In this document: positions 1 through 7,730 of the stretch, piece after piece | How the letters are laid out: every line of letters begins with the position of its first letter | Position numbering within the stretch: the stretch's first letter is position 1 | Source: an uncultured Collinsella sp. | GTDB lineage: Bacteria; Actinomycetota; Coriobacteriia; Coriobacteriales; Coriobacteriaceae | DNA length: 19,461 bases | Assembly (NCBI GenBank): GCA_958428675.1 | Contig: CAUAGV010000012.1 | Span: forward strand, 1-19,461 | Direction of reading: 5' to 3' | Notes under the pieces: generated by a model | The model's database searches: none | What the model saw: only the letters and a program-made list of their open reading frames with translations | What the model was told of the DNA's origin: nothing | Program-made: the position numbers and the translations under genes

Positions 1-421
1 GCGAGCCGGCGTTGACGCCGATGCGAATCGCACAGCCCGCAGCGCCGGCAGCGTCGATGACAGCGTCAACCTTGGCCCAATCGCCGATATTGCCGGGGTT
101 GATGCGCAGCTTGGAGGCACCAGCCTCGACAGCGCCAATGGCAAGCTTATGGTTAAAATGGATATCGGCGACGATTGGCACCGGGGACTCAGCACAGATG
201 GTACGGAAGCCCTCGAGCGCGGCCTCGGTGGGCACGCTCACGCGCACGATATCGCAGCCCGCCCGCGCCAACGCGCGAACCTGCCCAAGCGTTGCCTGAG
301 CATCGGCGGTATCGGTGCAGGTCATGGACTGAACCACGACCGGCGCGCCGCCGCCGATCTGCACGCCGCCCACATGCACGGGGCGCGTCAGCTCGCGCGG
401 AAAAGAATGGGATAGAGACAA
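1..421 (-). CDS. ispG: 4-hydroxy-3-methylbut-2-enyl diphosphate synthase (IspG/GcpE), N-terminal part
   Basis: IspG is the iron-sulfur enzyme that converts 2-C-methylerythritol 2,4-cyclodiphosphate to HMBPP in the MEP isoprenoid pathway. The frame is open to the window edge and gives 140 residues of a protein of roughly 350-400. It shows the family N-terminus: a TRPVHVGGVQIGGGAPVVVQ stretch followed by SMTCTDT, then a TIM-barrel pattern with CDIVRVSVP, PIVADIHFNHKLA and KLRINPGNIG. The C-terminal [4Fe-4S] cysteines lie outside the window. The start is taken as TTG at 421 because AGGGGAG lies about 8 bases upstream and the resulting N-terminus has the family length. The first in-frame ATG falls inside the conserved QSMT motif and is too late. 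It is the last visible gene of the pyrH-to-ispG operon, 13 bases after rseP; dxr, two genes upstream, acts in the same pathway. Confidence 0.95.
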   Translation of the reverse strand, partial: MSLSHSFPRELTRPVHVGGVQIGGGAPVVVQSMTCTDTADAQATLGQVRALARAGCDIVRVSVPTEAALEGFRTICAESPVPIVADIHFNHKLAIGAVEAGASKLRINPGNIGDWAKVDAVIDAAGAAGCAIRIGVNAGS

Positions 422-434
422 TCCAAACACTCCC

Positions 435-1811
435 CTACAGAATAAATCGAAGGATGTCGGAACGAAGCATATAGACAAACAGCAGCGCAAAGAGCGCGAT
501 GCCCACATAGCTCACAATCGTCTGGACCTTGAGCGGCAGCTCGCGGCCAGCAATCTTTTGAATGATCTCGATGACCAACTTGCCGCCGTCGAGCGGCGGG
601 ATAGGCAGCAAGTTCATAAAGCCCAGCGAGAACGAGATGAGCGCGGCAAACGACAAGAACGTGATGGGGCCGGCAGCAGCTGCCTGCGAAGACATGACGC
701 TAATACCCACGATTGAGGAGGACTGATCGAGAATCTCCATCGTATGCTGCGGCTGGAGCAGGCGCATCACGCCATCCGCTGTCTGCACGACATAGGAGAA
801 CGACAGGCGAGCCGACGTGATGGGGTCTAAACGGACCACCTGCGTAGAGGCATACACACCTAGGCGCTCGTCCTCTTTGAGTGCGACCGAGGTCGAGCAC
901 TGCTTGCCATCGCGCTCATACTCAATAGCAATATCGTCCTTACCGGCGGCCTTGCCGATGGCATCGTAGACATCCATCCAAGTGGAACATGAGACACCGT
1001 CAACCGAAAGGATCGCATCACCGGCCTTGATACCCGCCTTGGCGGCAATAGACCCCTCGTCAACTTGACCGATCACGTTGGTATCCATCGGCACGGTGAC
1101 ACCCGCAATGGAATAAATGCTCATAAGGAGCAAAAAACCCGTCAAGATATTGACGATAATGCCCGCGAGCAGCATAAAGGCGCGCTTGAGAAAGCCTTGG
1201 CCAAGATAGGTGTGCGAGCGCTCTTGCACAAGGAACTCGGCCTCGCCGCACGGCAGCTCCCACACATCGCCCTCGGCAGTCGCATGTTCGCGATCGAAAC
1301 GGCGACCATCAAAGGTGGTATAGCCTGCCGTGTCTCGCGGCAACGTCTGATATTTGGTGGGATAGTAGCTCGGCGAGGGCTTCTCCCCTTCCTCATACCA
1401 GGGTGCGATGGAGCCCCAGCCCACCAAAAGGGCGCATGCCTCGAGCACATCCTCCTCGGAAAGCTCGAGCTCGACAGCAAGGTCGGCCACGGTCACGCGA
1501 CCATGACGATAGATAGCCGCGAGCACGCGATCGGCGCACGAGACATCGGTCGGATCCATACCGCAGATGGCAGCGTAGCCACCCAGCAGCAGCGGGGTCA
1601 CGCCAAACTTGGTTCCAATGCGACGCGACGTGTAATGGATGTCAAAGCGGCACGGCAGACCCAAAAAGAACTCGGTCACACGGACGCCGCAGGCACGCGC
1701 CGCCAAAAAGTGGCCGCCCTCGTGCAAAAACACGAGGACGGAAAGCATCAGCAGGCCCCAAAAGACCGATGAGAGAACGCTCAGAACAGTATCCATAAAA
1801 CGAAAAAGCAA
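435..1811 (-). CDS. rseP: RseP/Rip-type site-2 intramembrane zinc metalloprotease with a winged-helix-like insertion
   Basis: This membrane protease of the M50 family would cleave transmembrane substrates such as anti-sigma factors or signal-peptide remnants. The 458-residue frame has a first membrane helix carrying HEGGH (residues 30-34, the zinc-binding HExxH), a GGYAAICGMDP loop (78-86), a second hydrophobic segment (about 208-240), one PDZ domain (about 245-315), NLLPIPPLDGG (400-410, supplying the third zinc ligand) and a last membrane helix (about 430-448). Between GMDP and the second helix are about 115 extra residues (88-203) whose first half (about 91-140) looks like a winged helix-turn-helix; family members usually have only a short loop here. 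The start is uncertain: TTG at 1811 touches AAGGA directly, while ATG at 1796 is 15 bases from it. The gene lies 10 bases after dxr and 13 before ispG, in one operon. Confidence is high for the family and moderate for the start. Confidence 0.93.
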   Translation of the reverse strand: MLFRFMDTVLSVLSSVFWGLLMLSVLVFLHEGGHFLAARACGVRVTEFFLGLPCRFDIHYTSRRIGTKFGVTPLLLGGYAAICGMDPTDVSCADRVLAAIYRHGRVTVADLAVELELSEEDVLEACALLVGWGSIAPWYEEGEKPSPSYYPTKYQTLPRDTAGYTTFDGRRFDREHATAEGDVWELPCGEAEFLVQERSHTYLGQGFLKRAFMLLAGIIVNILTGFLLLMSIYSIAGVTVPMDTNVIGQVDEGSIAAKAGIKAGDAILSVDGVSCSTWMDVYDAIGKAAGKDDIAIEYERDGKQCSTSVALKEDERLGVYASTQVVRLDPITSARLSFSYVVQTADGVMRLLQPQHTMEILDQSSSIVGISVMSSQAAAAGPITFLSFAALISFSLGFMNLLPIPPLDGGKLVIEIIQKIAGRELPLKVQTIVSYVGIALFALLFVYMLRSDILRFIL

Positions 1812-1821
1812 TCCTTATGGG

Positions 1822-3009
1822 TTAGGAACGGGTTGCGGCGAGCACCTGCGCAGCCTTTTCACGCGCCCACGCATCGATGTCACGAAGCTGCTCAAACGAA
1901 TCGACCGCCTGCATATCGTGGGCATCCATGCAGGATTCCACAATGCGATCGATATCGGTAAAGCTGCAGCCATCGTGCAGGAAGGCATCGACGGCGATCT
2001 CGTTGGCGGCATTGAGCACGCACGGCATGGTGCCACCCGTCTTGCCGGCGCGCTCGGCCAGTGCCAGACAGCGGAAGGTATCCATGTCGGCAGCATCAAA
2101 CGTGAGCTGCCCAAGCTCGCGGAAATCAATACGAGGCGCCGGGGTATCCCAACGCTCGGGATACGAGAACGCGAACTGGATGGGAATACGCATGTCGGAT
2201 GCACCGAGATGCGCCATCACGGAGCCGTCGGCGAACTCAACCATAGAGTGAATCTTGGACTGACGCTGCACGACCACGTTAATGAAATCGAGATCGCAGT
2301 TAAACAGATGCATGGCCTCAATGCGCTCCAGGCCCTTGTTCATGAGGGTGGCGGAGTCAATGGTGATCTTGGCACCCATGGCCCACGTGGGATGCGCGAG
2401 GGCATCGGCACGCGTCACGCGATCGAGCTCGTCTCGCGTGCGGCCAAAGAACGGACCGCCCGAGCAGGTGAGCCAAATACAATGAGCCTCGCGCGGGTTC
2501 TCCCCCAGATAGCACTGGTAAATGGCGGAGTGCTCAGAGTCGACTGGAATAAGCTGGCCCGGTTGCGCCAACGGCATAAGCAAGTCGCCACCGACGACGA
2601 GGGACTCCTTGTTGGCAAGGGCAAGGCGCTTATTCGAGGTCAAGGCCGCATGGCTCGCCTCGAGACCGGCGGCGCCCACAATAGCGACAAGCACGCAGTC
2701 GACATCGTCGCGACGCGCGAGCTCGCAAACCGCCTGCGCGCCAACGCCGAGCTTCGTTCCCTCGGGCAACTCCTGCAGCACGGCGTCATCGCCATGATCG
2801 ACAGCGGCCACGGCAACCGCCGGAACCGAGAACTCGCGGGCAGCGGCAACGAGCTCGGAGGTACTGGAGTTAACGGACAGCGCCGTCACCTGCAGGCGAT
2901 CGGCATGCTGGCGGCACACATCGAGCGCCTGGGTGCCGATAGAGCCCGTACAACCCAGGATGGCAACGCGAAGGCGTCCATCGGGGCCATACGTCGTCTG
3001 GAAGGACAT
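1822..3009 (-). CDS. dxr: 1-deoxy-D-xylulose 5-phosphate reductoisomerase
   Basis: DXR converts DXP to 2-C-methyl-D-erythritol 4-phosphate with NADPH and a divalent metal; it is the first committed cytosolic step of the MEP pathway and the target of fosmidomycin. The 395-residue protein is of normal length. It has the NADPH-binding LGCTGSIGTQALDV near residues 18-31, LANKESLV (131-138), the metal ligands in VDSEH (D157, E159) and in NKGLE (E228), the HPTWAMGAKITIDSATLM stretch just before, and NAANEIAVDAF in the C-terminal domain. ATG at 3009 overlaps the cdsA stop by one base (TAATG), indicating translational coupling; GGAGG lies 9 bases upstream inside cdsA. The next gene is rseP, and ispG follows, so two MEP-pathway enzymes share the transcript. 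Nothing about the protein is unusual. Confidence 0.98.
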   Translation of the reverse strand: MSFQTTYGPDGRLRVAILGCTGSIGTQALDVCRQHADRLQVTALSVNSSTSELVAAAREFSVPAVAVAAVDHGDDAVLQELPEGTKLGVGAQAVCELARRDDVDCVLVAIVGAAGLEASHAALTSNKRLALANKESLVVGGDLLMPLAQPGQLIPVDSEHSAIYQCYLGENPREAHCIWLTCSGGPFFGRTRDELDRVTRADALAHPTWAMGAKITIDSATLMNKGLERIEAMHLFNCDLDFINVVVQRQSKIHSMVEFADGSVMAHLGASDMRIPIQFAFSYPERWDTPAPRIDFRELGQLTFDAADMDTFRCLALAERAGKTGGTMPCVLNAANEIAVDAFLHDGCSFTDIDRIVESCMDAHDMQAVDSFEQLRDIDAWAREKAAQVLAATRS

Positions 3010-3908
3010 TACAGCACGCCTCCGATCATCAGCAACAGCTGCGCGGTGATGCAGCCGAAGATAAGCGAATCGCTACGATCGAGCATTCCGCCGTGGCCCG
3101 GGATAAGGTTGCCGGAATCCTTGACGCCCACACCGCGCTTGATGCGCGACTCGATAAGGTCGCCGATAACGCCCAGAATGGACACGACCACGCCGCACAG
3201 CAGCGCATAGGGCAGGCTGAGCTTGTAGAAGTGCGTCGCCCACAGGATGAGCCAAATCAAAACCGAGCCCAGGATGCCGCCGGCAAACCCCTCCCAGCTC
3301 TTTTTGGGAGAGATCTTGGGAACCATCTTGTGCTTGCCGATACGGCTACCCACGATGTAGGCAAACGAATCGGAGACCCAAAGGGACGCGCAAACGCCCA
3401 CTGAAAGCAGGGCACCGGCAAAACCGGGCACGGCATCGCGCAGCAGCACGATAGCCGACAGCATAAAGCCAGTGTAGATGGGACCCATGAGCGTCACTGC
3501 CACATCAGAGATGCGGGTACGCGGCGACCAGACATACCAAATGCCCACAGCGAGCATCAGGGCAAAAAGCAGGGCATTCAGCAACATCGAATCGCCCAAC
3601 GCCGACAGCGGAAAGAGTACGGCGGCAGCGATACCCATGCGCTCGTTAGCCATCTTGCCATCAAGCCTTGTCATACGGAAAAACTCATAGCAGCACAGAC
3701 CGCTCATGACAGAAACAAAGATGGCCGTGGGCACGATACCCAAAACCAGGCACAGGATAAAGACAACGGCGTAGACGATACCGGCGGCGGCACGGGTAAT
3801 AAAGCCCGCCAGCCACGAACCGGTGCCGCTCTTCGCTGCAGGCGCTCCCGCAGTGGCAGCTTTGCGCGCAGGCGTCTTAGGAGCAGATGCCTTGGGACGA
3901 TCGGACAC
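3009..3908 (-). CDS. cdsA: phosphatidate cytidylyltransferase (CDP-diglyceride synthase)
   Basis: CdsA is an integral membrane enzyme that makes CDP-diacylglycerol from phosphatidic acid and CTP, the precursor of phosphatidylglycerol and related lipids. The 299-residue protein carries the complete family signature at 254-278, SRIKRGVGVKDSGN followed by LIPGHGGMLDR, and about eight hydrophobic segments from residue 40 onward. A conserved SxxKSWEGF-type loop is present (PKKSWEGF, 201-208). The first 35 or so residues are rich in Ala, Lys and Pro, low in complexity and probably a disordered cytoplasmic tail absent from shorter homologues. The start is GTG at 3908, with GAGGAGG 7 bases upstream; only two bases separate it from the uppS stop. 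It is inside the pyrH-to-ispG operon. Confidence 0.97.
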   Translation of the reverse strand: MSDRPKASAPKTPARKAATAGAPAAKSGTGSWLAGFITRAAAGIVYAVVFILCLVLGIVPTAIFVSVMSGLCCYEFFRMTRLDGKMANERMGIAAAVLFPLSALGDSMLLNALLFALMLAVGIWYVWSPRTRISDVAVTLMGPIYTGFMLSAIVLLRDAVPGFAGALLSVGVCASLWVSDSFAYIVGSRIGKHKMVPKISPKKSWEGFAGGILGSVLIWLILWATHFYKLSLPYALLCGVVVSILGVIGDLIESRIKRGVGVKDSGNLIPGHGGMLDRSDSLIFGCITAQLLLMIGGVL

Positions 3909-3910
3909 GA

Positions 3911-4705
3911 TTAAGCCTCCTCGGTCTTGCTCAGTCCACCAAACCTACGGTCACGGCCCTGATAGGCCAAAATGGCGTCGACAAGGCCCCAACGATCAAA
4001 GTCGGGCCAATAGGTATCGGTGACGTAAAATTCGGAATAAGCCACCTGCCACAGCAGATAGTTCGAAAGGCGCAGCTCACCAGAGGTGCGAATCACAAGC
4101 TCAGGATCGGGAAGGCCGGCGGTATAGAGATGGGAAGCCACCATGTCGTCATCAATTACGGCAGGATCGATCTTACCGGCGGCAGCATCGAGTGCAATCT
4201 GACGGACAGCGCGGGTAATCTCGGCACGCGCGCCGTAGTTGACGGCAAGCGCCAGCGTCATACCGGTGTGGTCGGCGCACTCGGCAAGACCGCGTTCAAA
4301 AACGTCGCGGGTCTTCTTGGGCAGCGCGGAAATGTCACCCAAAAAGACAACGCGCACGTTTTCGCGCTTCAGAAGCGGCAGCTCGTCGATAAACGTCTTG
4401 GCAAACAGATGCATCAAGACGTTGACCTCATGCTGCGGGCGATTCCAGTTTTCGGTCGAAAACGCATAGGCCGAAAGCACGTCGACGCCCAGGCGCACGC
4501 AGGCGGTAATGATCTCGCGCAGCGAGACGATACCCGCCTTATGACCCTCGGTGCGTGCAAGACCGCGCGACGTGGCCCAACGACCGTTGCCGTCCATGAT
4601 GCACGAGATATGGTGCGGAATGTTATTGAGGTCAAGGTCGGAAAAACCGACGCCCGCAGGGGCGTCGGCAAAGTACTCGACCAGTTTATGCTCGTCGTAT
4701 TGCAC
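3911..4705 (-). CDS. uppS: isoprenyl (undecaprenyl) diphosphate synthase, cis-type
   Basis: UppS extends farnesyl diphosphate with isopentenyl diphosphate in cis configuration to make the C55 carrier lipid for peptidoglycan and other wall polymers. The 264-residue protein shows the signature IMDGNGRWA (catalytic D38), the FSTENW motif, NYGARAEI, and the C-terminal PELVIRTSGELRLSNYLLWQ block followed by SEFYV and YWPDF. About 30 residues precede the conserved HISCIMDGN, slightly longer than in E. coli. The start is GTG at 4705, one base after the frr stop, with GGAG of the frr 3' end 7 bases upstream. Its substrate IPP comes from the pathway of dxr and ispG downstream. Actinobacteria can make other chain lengths (for example decaprenyl), so the product length is not settled by sequence. 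Confidence 0.96.
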   Translation of the reverse strand: MQYDEHKLVEYFADAPAGVGFSDLDLNNIPHHISCIMDGNGRWATSRGLARTEGHKAGIVSLREIITACVRLGVDVLSAYAFSTENWNRPQHEVNVLMHLFAKTFIDELPLLKRENVRVVFLGDISALPKKTRDVFERGLAECADHTGMTLALAVNYGARAEITRAVRQIALDAAAGKIDPAVIDDDMVASHLYTAGLPDPELVIRTSGELRLSNYLLWQVAYSEFYVTDTYWPDFDRWGLVDAILAYQGRDRRFGGLSKTEEA

Positions 4706-4706
4706 C

Positions 4707-5243
4707 TTAGATCTCCATGACCTCGGCTTCTTTTTCCTTCAGAAGCTCCTCGACCTTGGCGACATACTCATCGGTGTGCTTCTGGACCTTGGCCTGCTCG
4801 CGACGGACATCGTCCTCGGTGAGCTCCTCATCGCGCTCGAGCTTATTGTTGAAGTCGCGACGGATGTTACGGATAGACACCTTGGCCTGCTCGGCGTACT
4901 CGCGGCACTCCTTGACGAGCTCGCGACGGCGCTCCTCAGTGGGTGCCGGGAACGGCAGACGAACGACGGTGCCATCGGAGTTGGGGGTAATGCCCAGATC
5001 GGAAGCGCCGATGGCCTTGACGATAGCGTTGATAAGCGCCTTGTCCCACGGCTCGATGAGCAGCATGTGGGCCTCGGGGGTCTTGACGGCGGCAACCTGC
5101 GTGACCGGCGTGGGAACACCGTAATAATCGACGGTGATGTCGGACAGAATGTTGGCATTGGCGCGGCCGGTACGAACCTTGGAGAAGTTATGCTTGAGGG
5201 ACTCGAGCGACTTGTCCATATGGGCGGTGATGTTCTCTGCCAT
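4707..5243 (-). CDS. frr: ribosome recycling factor
   Basis: RRF splits the post-termination ribosome together with EF-G. The 178-residue protein is a little shorter than the usual 185 because it starts directly at the first long helix (MAENITAHMDKSLESLKHNF). Family motifs are KVRTGRANANIL (22-33), VDYYGVPTPV, PWDKALINAIVKAI and the C-terminal helix with VSIRNIRRDFNNKL. The start is ATG at 5243, with AGGAGG 7 bases upstream, overlapping the end of pyrH; only two bases separate the two genes. The pyrH-frr order is conserved in many bacteria. The gene is translated from the same message as uppS, whose GTG follows its stop after one base. Confidence 0.98.
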   Translation of the reverse strand: MAENITAHMDKSLESLKHNFSKVRTGRANANILSDITVDYYGVPTPVTQVAAVKTPEAHMLLIEPWDKALINAIVKAIGASDLGITPNSDGTVVRLPFPAPTEERRRELVKECREYAEQAKVSIRNIRRDFNNKLERDEELTEDDVRREQAKVQKHTDEYVAKVEELLKEKEAEVMEI

Positions 5244-5245
5244 GC

Positions 5246-5968
5246 TTAATCCTCCTGATAGACGAGCGTGCCGACGGGCTCACCCGAAAGCGCGCGCTTG
5301 ACGGTGTCCTCGCCATCGATGTTGAGGACCAAAATCGGCATACGGTTATCCTGGCACAGTGCCGTAGCCGTGGAATCCATAACCTGCAGACCGCGGACGA
5401 GAACCTCGTGATAGGTTATCTTGTCAAAGCGGACGGCATCGGCGCACTTGACGGGATCCTTGTCGTAGATACCGTCGACCTTGGTGGCCTTAATCAGAAT
5501 CTCCGCACCGATCTCGCAGGCACGAAGGGCCGCGGCGGTGTCAGTCGTAAAGTACGGATTGCCCGAACCGGCGGCGAAGATAACGACATTGCCCTTGGAC
5601 AGGTGGTTGATGGCGCGACGACGAATATAGGGCTCGCAAATCTCGTTCATCTGGATAGCGCTCATAACGCGGCAAGGAACATCGTTATGCTCGAAAGCAT
5701 CCTGAAGGGCAAGCGCGTTCATAACGGTTGCCAGCATACCCATGTAATCGGCCTGAGCACGCTCCATGCCACCGGCAGCACCGGCCATGCCGCGGAAAAT
5801 ATTGCCGCCGCCGACAACGACGCCGACCTCATGGCCAACGGCGAGCAGCTCCTTGACCTGCTTGGCAAGATGGTCGGTAACCTTGGGGTCGATGCCATAG
5901 TGGCCATCGCCCATCAGTGCTTCGCCGGAAAGCTTAAGAAGCACGCGTTTATATCGGATGTCGGACAA
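5246..5968 (-). CDS. pyrH: uridylate (UMP) kinase
   Basis: PyrH phosphorylates UMP to UDP and is a hexameric enzyme of the amino acid kinase family, typically inhibited by UTP. The 240-residue protein is of standard length and shows LLKLSGEALMGD (10-21), VVVGGGNIFRG (50-60), DYMGMLATVMNALALQD (74-90), GSGNPYFTTDTAAALRA and KATKVDGIYDKDP. The start is TTG at 5968 (TTG TCC GAC), set by a perfect AGGAGG 6 bases upstream. It is the first gene after the tsf terminator and heads the seven-gene unit ending with ispG. A candidate extended -10 promoter lies about 30 bases upstream. Confidence 0.98.
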   Translation of the reverse strand: MSDIRYKRVLLKLSGEALMGDGHYGIDPKVTDHLAKQVKELLAVGHEVGVVVGGGNIFRGMAGAAGGMERAQADYMGMLATVMNALALQDAFEHNDVPCRVMSAIQMNEICEPYIRRRAINHLSKGNVVIFAAGSGNPYFTTDTAAALRACEIGAEILIKATKVDGIYDKDPVKCADAVRFDKITYHEVLVRGLQVMDSTATALCQDNRMPILVLNIDGEDTVKRALSGEPVGTLVYQED

Positions 5969-5997
5969 AGCGATCCTCCTTTAATTAGACTCTCAAT

Positions 5998-6006
5998 ATG
6001 ATATCA
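5998..6006 (-). promoter_or_regulatory. candidate extended -10 promoter for the pyrH operon
   Basis: On the minus strand TGATATCAT reads as an extended -10 (TG-n-TATCAT). It would start RNA near 5991 and leave a leader of about 23 bases containing the pyrH AGGAGG. No good -35 is seen, as expected for an extended -10 promoter. It lies just after the tsf terminator, where a new promoter is needed. The -10 hexamer TATCAT is the same as that of the much stronger rpsB promoter. This is inferred from motifs alone. Confidence 0.4.
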
Positions 6007-6008
6007 AA

Positions 6009-6024
6009 GGCTCTGATAAGAGCC
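6009..6024. repeat. short perfect inverted repeat between tsf and pyrH
   Basis: GGCTCT-GATA-AGAGCC is a perfect 6-bp stem with a 4-base loop, directly after the tsf terminator hairpin on the minus strand. Only TTT follows on that strand, so it is at best a weak second terminator. It could also be a binding site just upstream of the candidate pyrH promoter. Confidence 0.5.
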
Positions 6025-6027
6025 ATG

Positions 6028-6062
6028 AAAAAGCAGGCTGTGAGTAAAACCCACAGCCTGCT
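6028..6062 (-). terminator. rho-independent terminator after tsf
   Basis: On the minus strand an 11-bp perfect stem, AGCAGGCTGTG with CACAGCCTGCT, encloses a 9-base loop and is followed by five T residues. It lies 24 bases after the tsf stop and closes the rpsB-tsf unit, separating it from pyrH. Confidence 0.92.
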
Positions 6063-6085
6063 CATTACCAACTACAAGAGCTTAT

Positions 6086-6955
6086 TTACTCGCCACGGAC
6101 CAGACGGTCGAAGGCAACGACGGTAATGGTGTCGCCAAGCTCCTTGGAGACCTGCTCAGCGTACTTCTTGATGGTGAGGGAGCTGTCCTTGATGAACTCC
6201 TGCTCGGTGAGCACGGACTGCTTGTAGAACTTCTCCAGACGGCCGACAGCCATCTTCTCCTGGATAGCCTCGGGCTTGCCGGACTCGGCAGCCTGAGCCA
6301 TGTAGATCTGCTTCTCGTGCTCGACGGTCTCGGCCGGAACCTGATCGCGGGTAGCGCAGATCGGGGCGACGGCGGCAACCTGAAGGGCAACGTCGTGAGC
6401 GAAGGCCTTGAAGGACTCAGCCTGAGCAGTCTCGGCCTTCTCGAAAGCAAACTCGACGAGGACGCCGATCTTACCACCCATGTGGATGTAAGAAGCGAGA
6501 GCGCCGTTCTCGGCCTTGCGGGCGGCGAAGCGGGAGATCTTCATGTTCTCGCCCATGATGTGAATCATCTCGGTGAGCTCGGAGGAAACGGTCTCCTCGC
6601 CCATCGGCTTCTCGAGCAGAGCGTCGACGTCAGCAGGCTCGGTGGTAGCGACAACCTCAGCGACCTTGGAAGCAAAGCCGGTGAACTTGGCGTTGGAGCC
6701 AACGAAGTCGGTCTCGCAGGAGAGCTCGAGCAGAGCGCCGGTCTTGCCATCCTCGGAGACGAACGCGGCGACAGCGCCCTCGTTGGTCTCACGGCCAGCC
6801 TTCTTGGCAGCCTTGGCAAGGCCGTTCTTGCGCAGAACGTCGACAGCGGCGTCCATGTCGCCGTCAGCCTCGACGAGAGCCTTCTTGCACTCCATCATCG
6901 GGGAGTCGGTCATCTCGCGGAGCTGCTTGACCATAGCGGCGGTAATCTGGGCCAT
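6086..6955 (-). CDS. tsf: translation elongation factor Ts
   Basis: EF-Ts is the nucleotide exchange factor that reloads EF-Tu with GTP. From ATG at 6955 the protein is 289 residues. It begins MAQITAAMVKQLREMTDSPM, the UBA-like N-terminal domain, followed by the core with ELSCETDFVGSNAKF (77-91, the family ETDFVxxN motif that contacts EF-Tu) and a second core repeat with HVALQVAA-like AHDVALQVAAVAP. It ends with the dimerization-type helices and VAFDRLVRGE. A longer frame begins 15 bases upstream, but AAAGGA sits 6 bases before ATG 6955 and the family starts with MAQIT-like sequence, so the shorter form is chosen. It lies 45 bases after rpsB with no terminator between, and is followed by a strong terminator. 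Confidence 0.98.
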   Translation of the reverse strand: MAQITAAMVKQLREMTDSPMMECKKALVEADGDMDAAVDVLRKNGLAKAAKKAGRETNEGAVAAFVSEDGKTGALLELSCETDFVGSNAKFTGFASKVAEVVATTEPADVDALLEKPMGEETVSSELTEMIHIMGENMKISRFAARKAENGALASYIHMGGKIGVLVEFAFEKAETAQAESFKAFAHDVALQVAAVAPICATRDQVPAETVEHEKQIYMAQAAESGKPEAIQEKMAVGRLEKFYKQSVLTEQEFIKDSSLTIKKYAEQVSKELGDTITVVAFDRLVRGE

Positions 6956-7000
6956 TGTGGTTCCTTTCAAAGAGATGAAAAAGAATTAACTAAGACTGAT

Positions 7001-7729
7001 TTACTCGGCCTTGGGCTCAGCGGCCATCTCGGCCTCGGAGACCTGCTCCTTGCCGGAGCCAGCGAGGCAGGCGTCAGCCATGAGCTCGCACATAAGGGTG
7101 ACAGCGGAGATAGCGTCATCGTTGCAGGGGATGCCGTACTCGACCTCGTCGGGATCGGAGTTGGTGTCGATCAGGGCGACGACGGGGATGTTCAGGCGCT
7201 GGGCCTCCTTGATGGCGTTCTCCTCGCGCTTGGTGTCGATGACGAAGAGAGCCTGGGGCAGACCCTTCATGTCGCGGGCGCCACCGAGGTTGGTCTGGAG
7301 CTTGGTGAGCTCCTTACCGAGAACAGCCTGCTCCTTCTTGGGGAGCACTGCCATGCGGCCGTCCTCGACCATGGCCTCGAGCTCCTCCATGCGGTTGATG
7401 CGGGAGCGGATGGTAACGAAGTTGGTCAGCATACCGCCGAGCCAACGCTGGTTGATGTAAGGCATGTTGGCGCGCTCAGCAGCGTTCTTGACGGCCTCCT
7501 GAGCCTGCTTCTTGGTGCCGACGAACAGCACGTTGCCGCCCTTGGCGACGTTCTTGACGAAAGTATAGGCCTGGTCGGCGTCGAGGATGGTCTGCTTGAG
7601 GTCAAGGATGTAAATGCCGTTGCGCTCACCGAAGATGAACGGCTTCATCTTGGGGTTCCAGCGACGGGTCTGGTGACCGAAGTGGCAGCCGGCCTCGAGC
7701 AGGGTGCGGATATTAATCTTGGTAGCCAT
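7001..7729 (-). CDS. rpsB: 30S ribosomal protein S2
   Basis: S2 binds late to the 30S subunit head/body junction and is needed for S1 association where S1 exists. The 242-residue protein has the family start KINIRTLLEAGCHFGHQTRRWNP, the ERNGIYILDLKQT stretch, the coiled-coil region LTNFVTIRSRINRMEELEAM, and PQALFVIDTKREENAIKEA with VALIDTNSDPDEVEYGIPCND. The C-terminal tail is acidic and alanine-rich. ATG at 7729 is preceded by AGGAGG with 6 bases of spacing. It shares a transcript with tsf, the usual rpsB-tsf pair. It has its own strong promoter and an unusually long leader of about 134 bases, which may carry feedback control. Confidence 0.99.
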   Translation of the reverse strand: MATKINIRTLLEAGCHFGHQTRRWNPKMKPFIFGERNGIYILDLKQTILDADQAYTFVKNVAKGGNVLFVGTKKQAQEAVKNAAERANMPYINQRWLGGMLTNFVTIRSRINRMEELEAMVEDGRMAVLPKKEQAVLGKELTKLQTNLGGARDMKGLPQALFVIDTKREENAIKEAQRLNIPVVALIDTNSDPDEVEYGIPCNDDAISAVTLMCELMADACLAGSGKEQVSEAEMAAEPKAE

Positions 7730-7730
7730 G

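Noticed and set aside
1639..3210. A 523-residue plus-strand frame opposite rseP and dxr
   Set aside because: It crosses from one antisense gene to the next and has no family motif; both opposing genes are certain.
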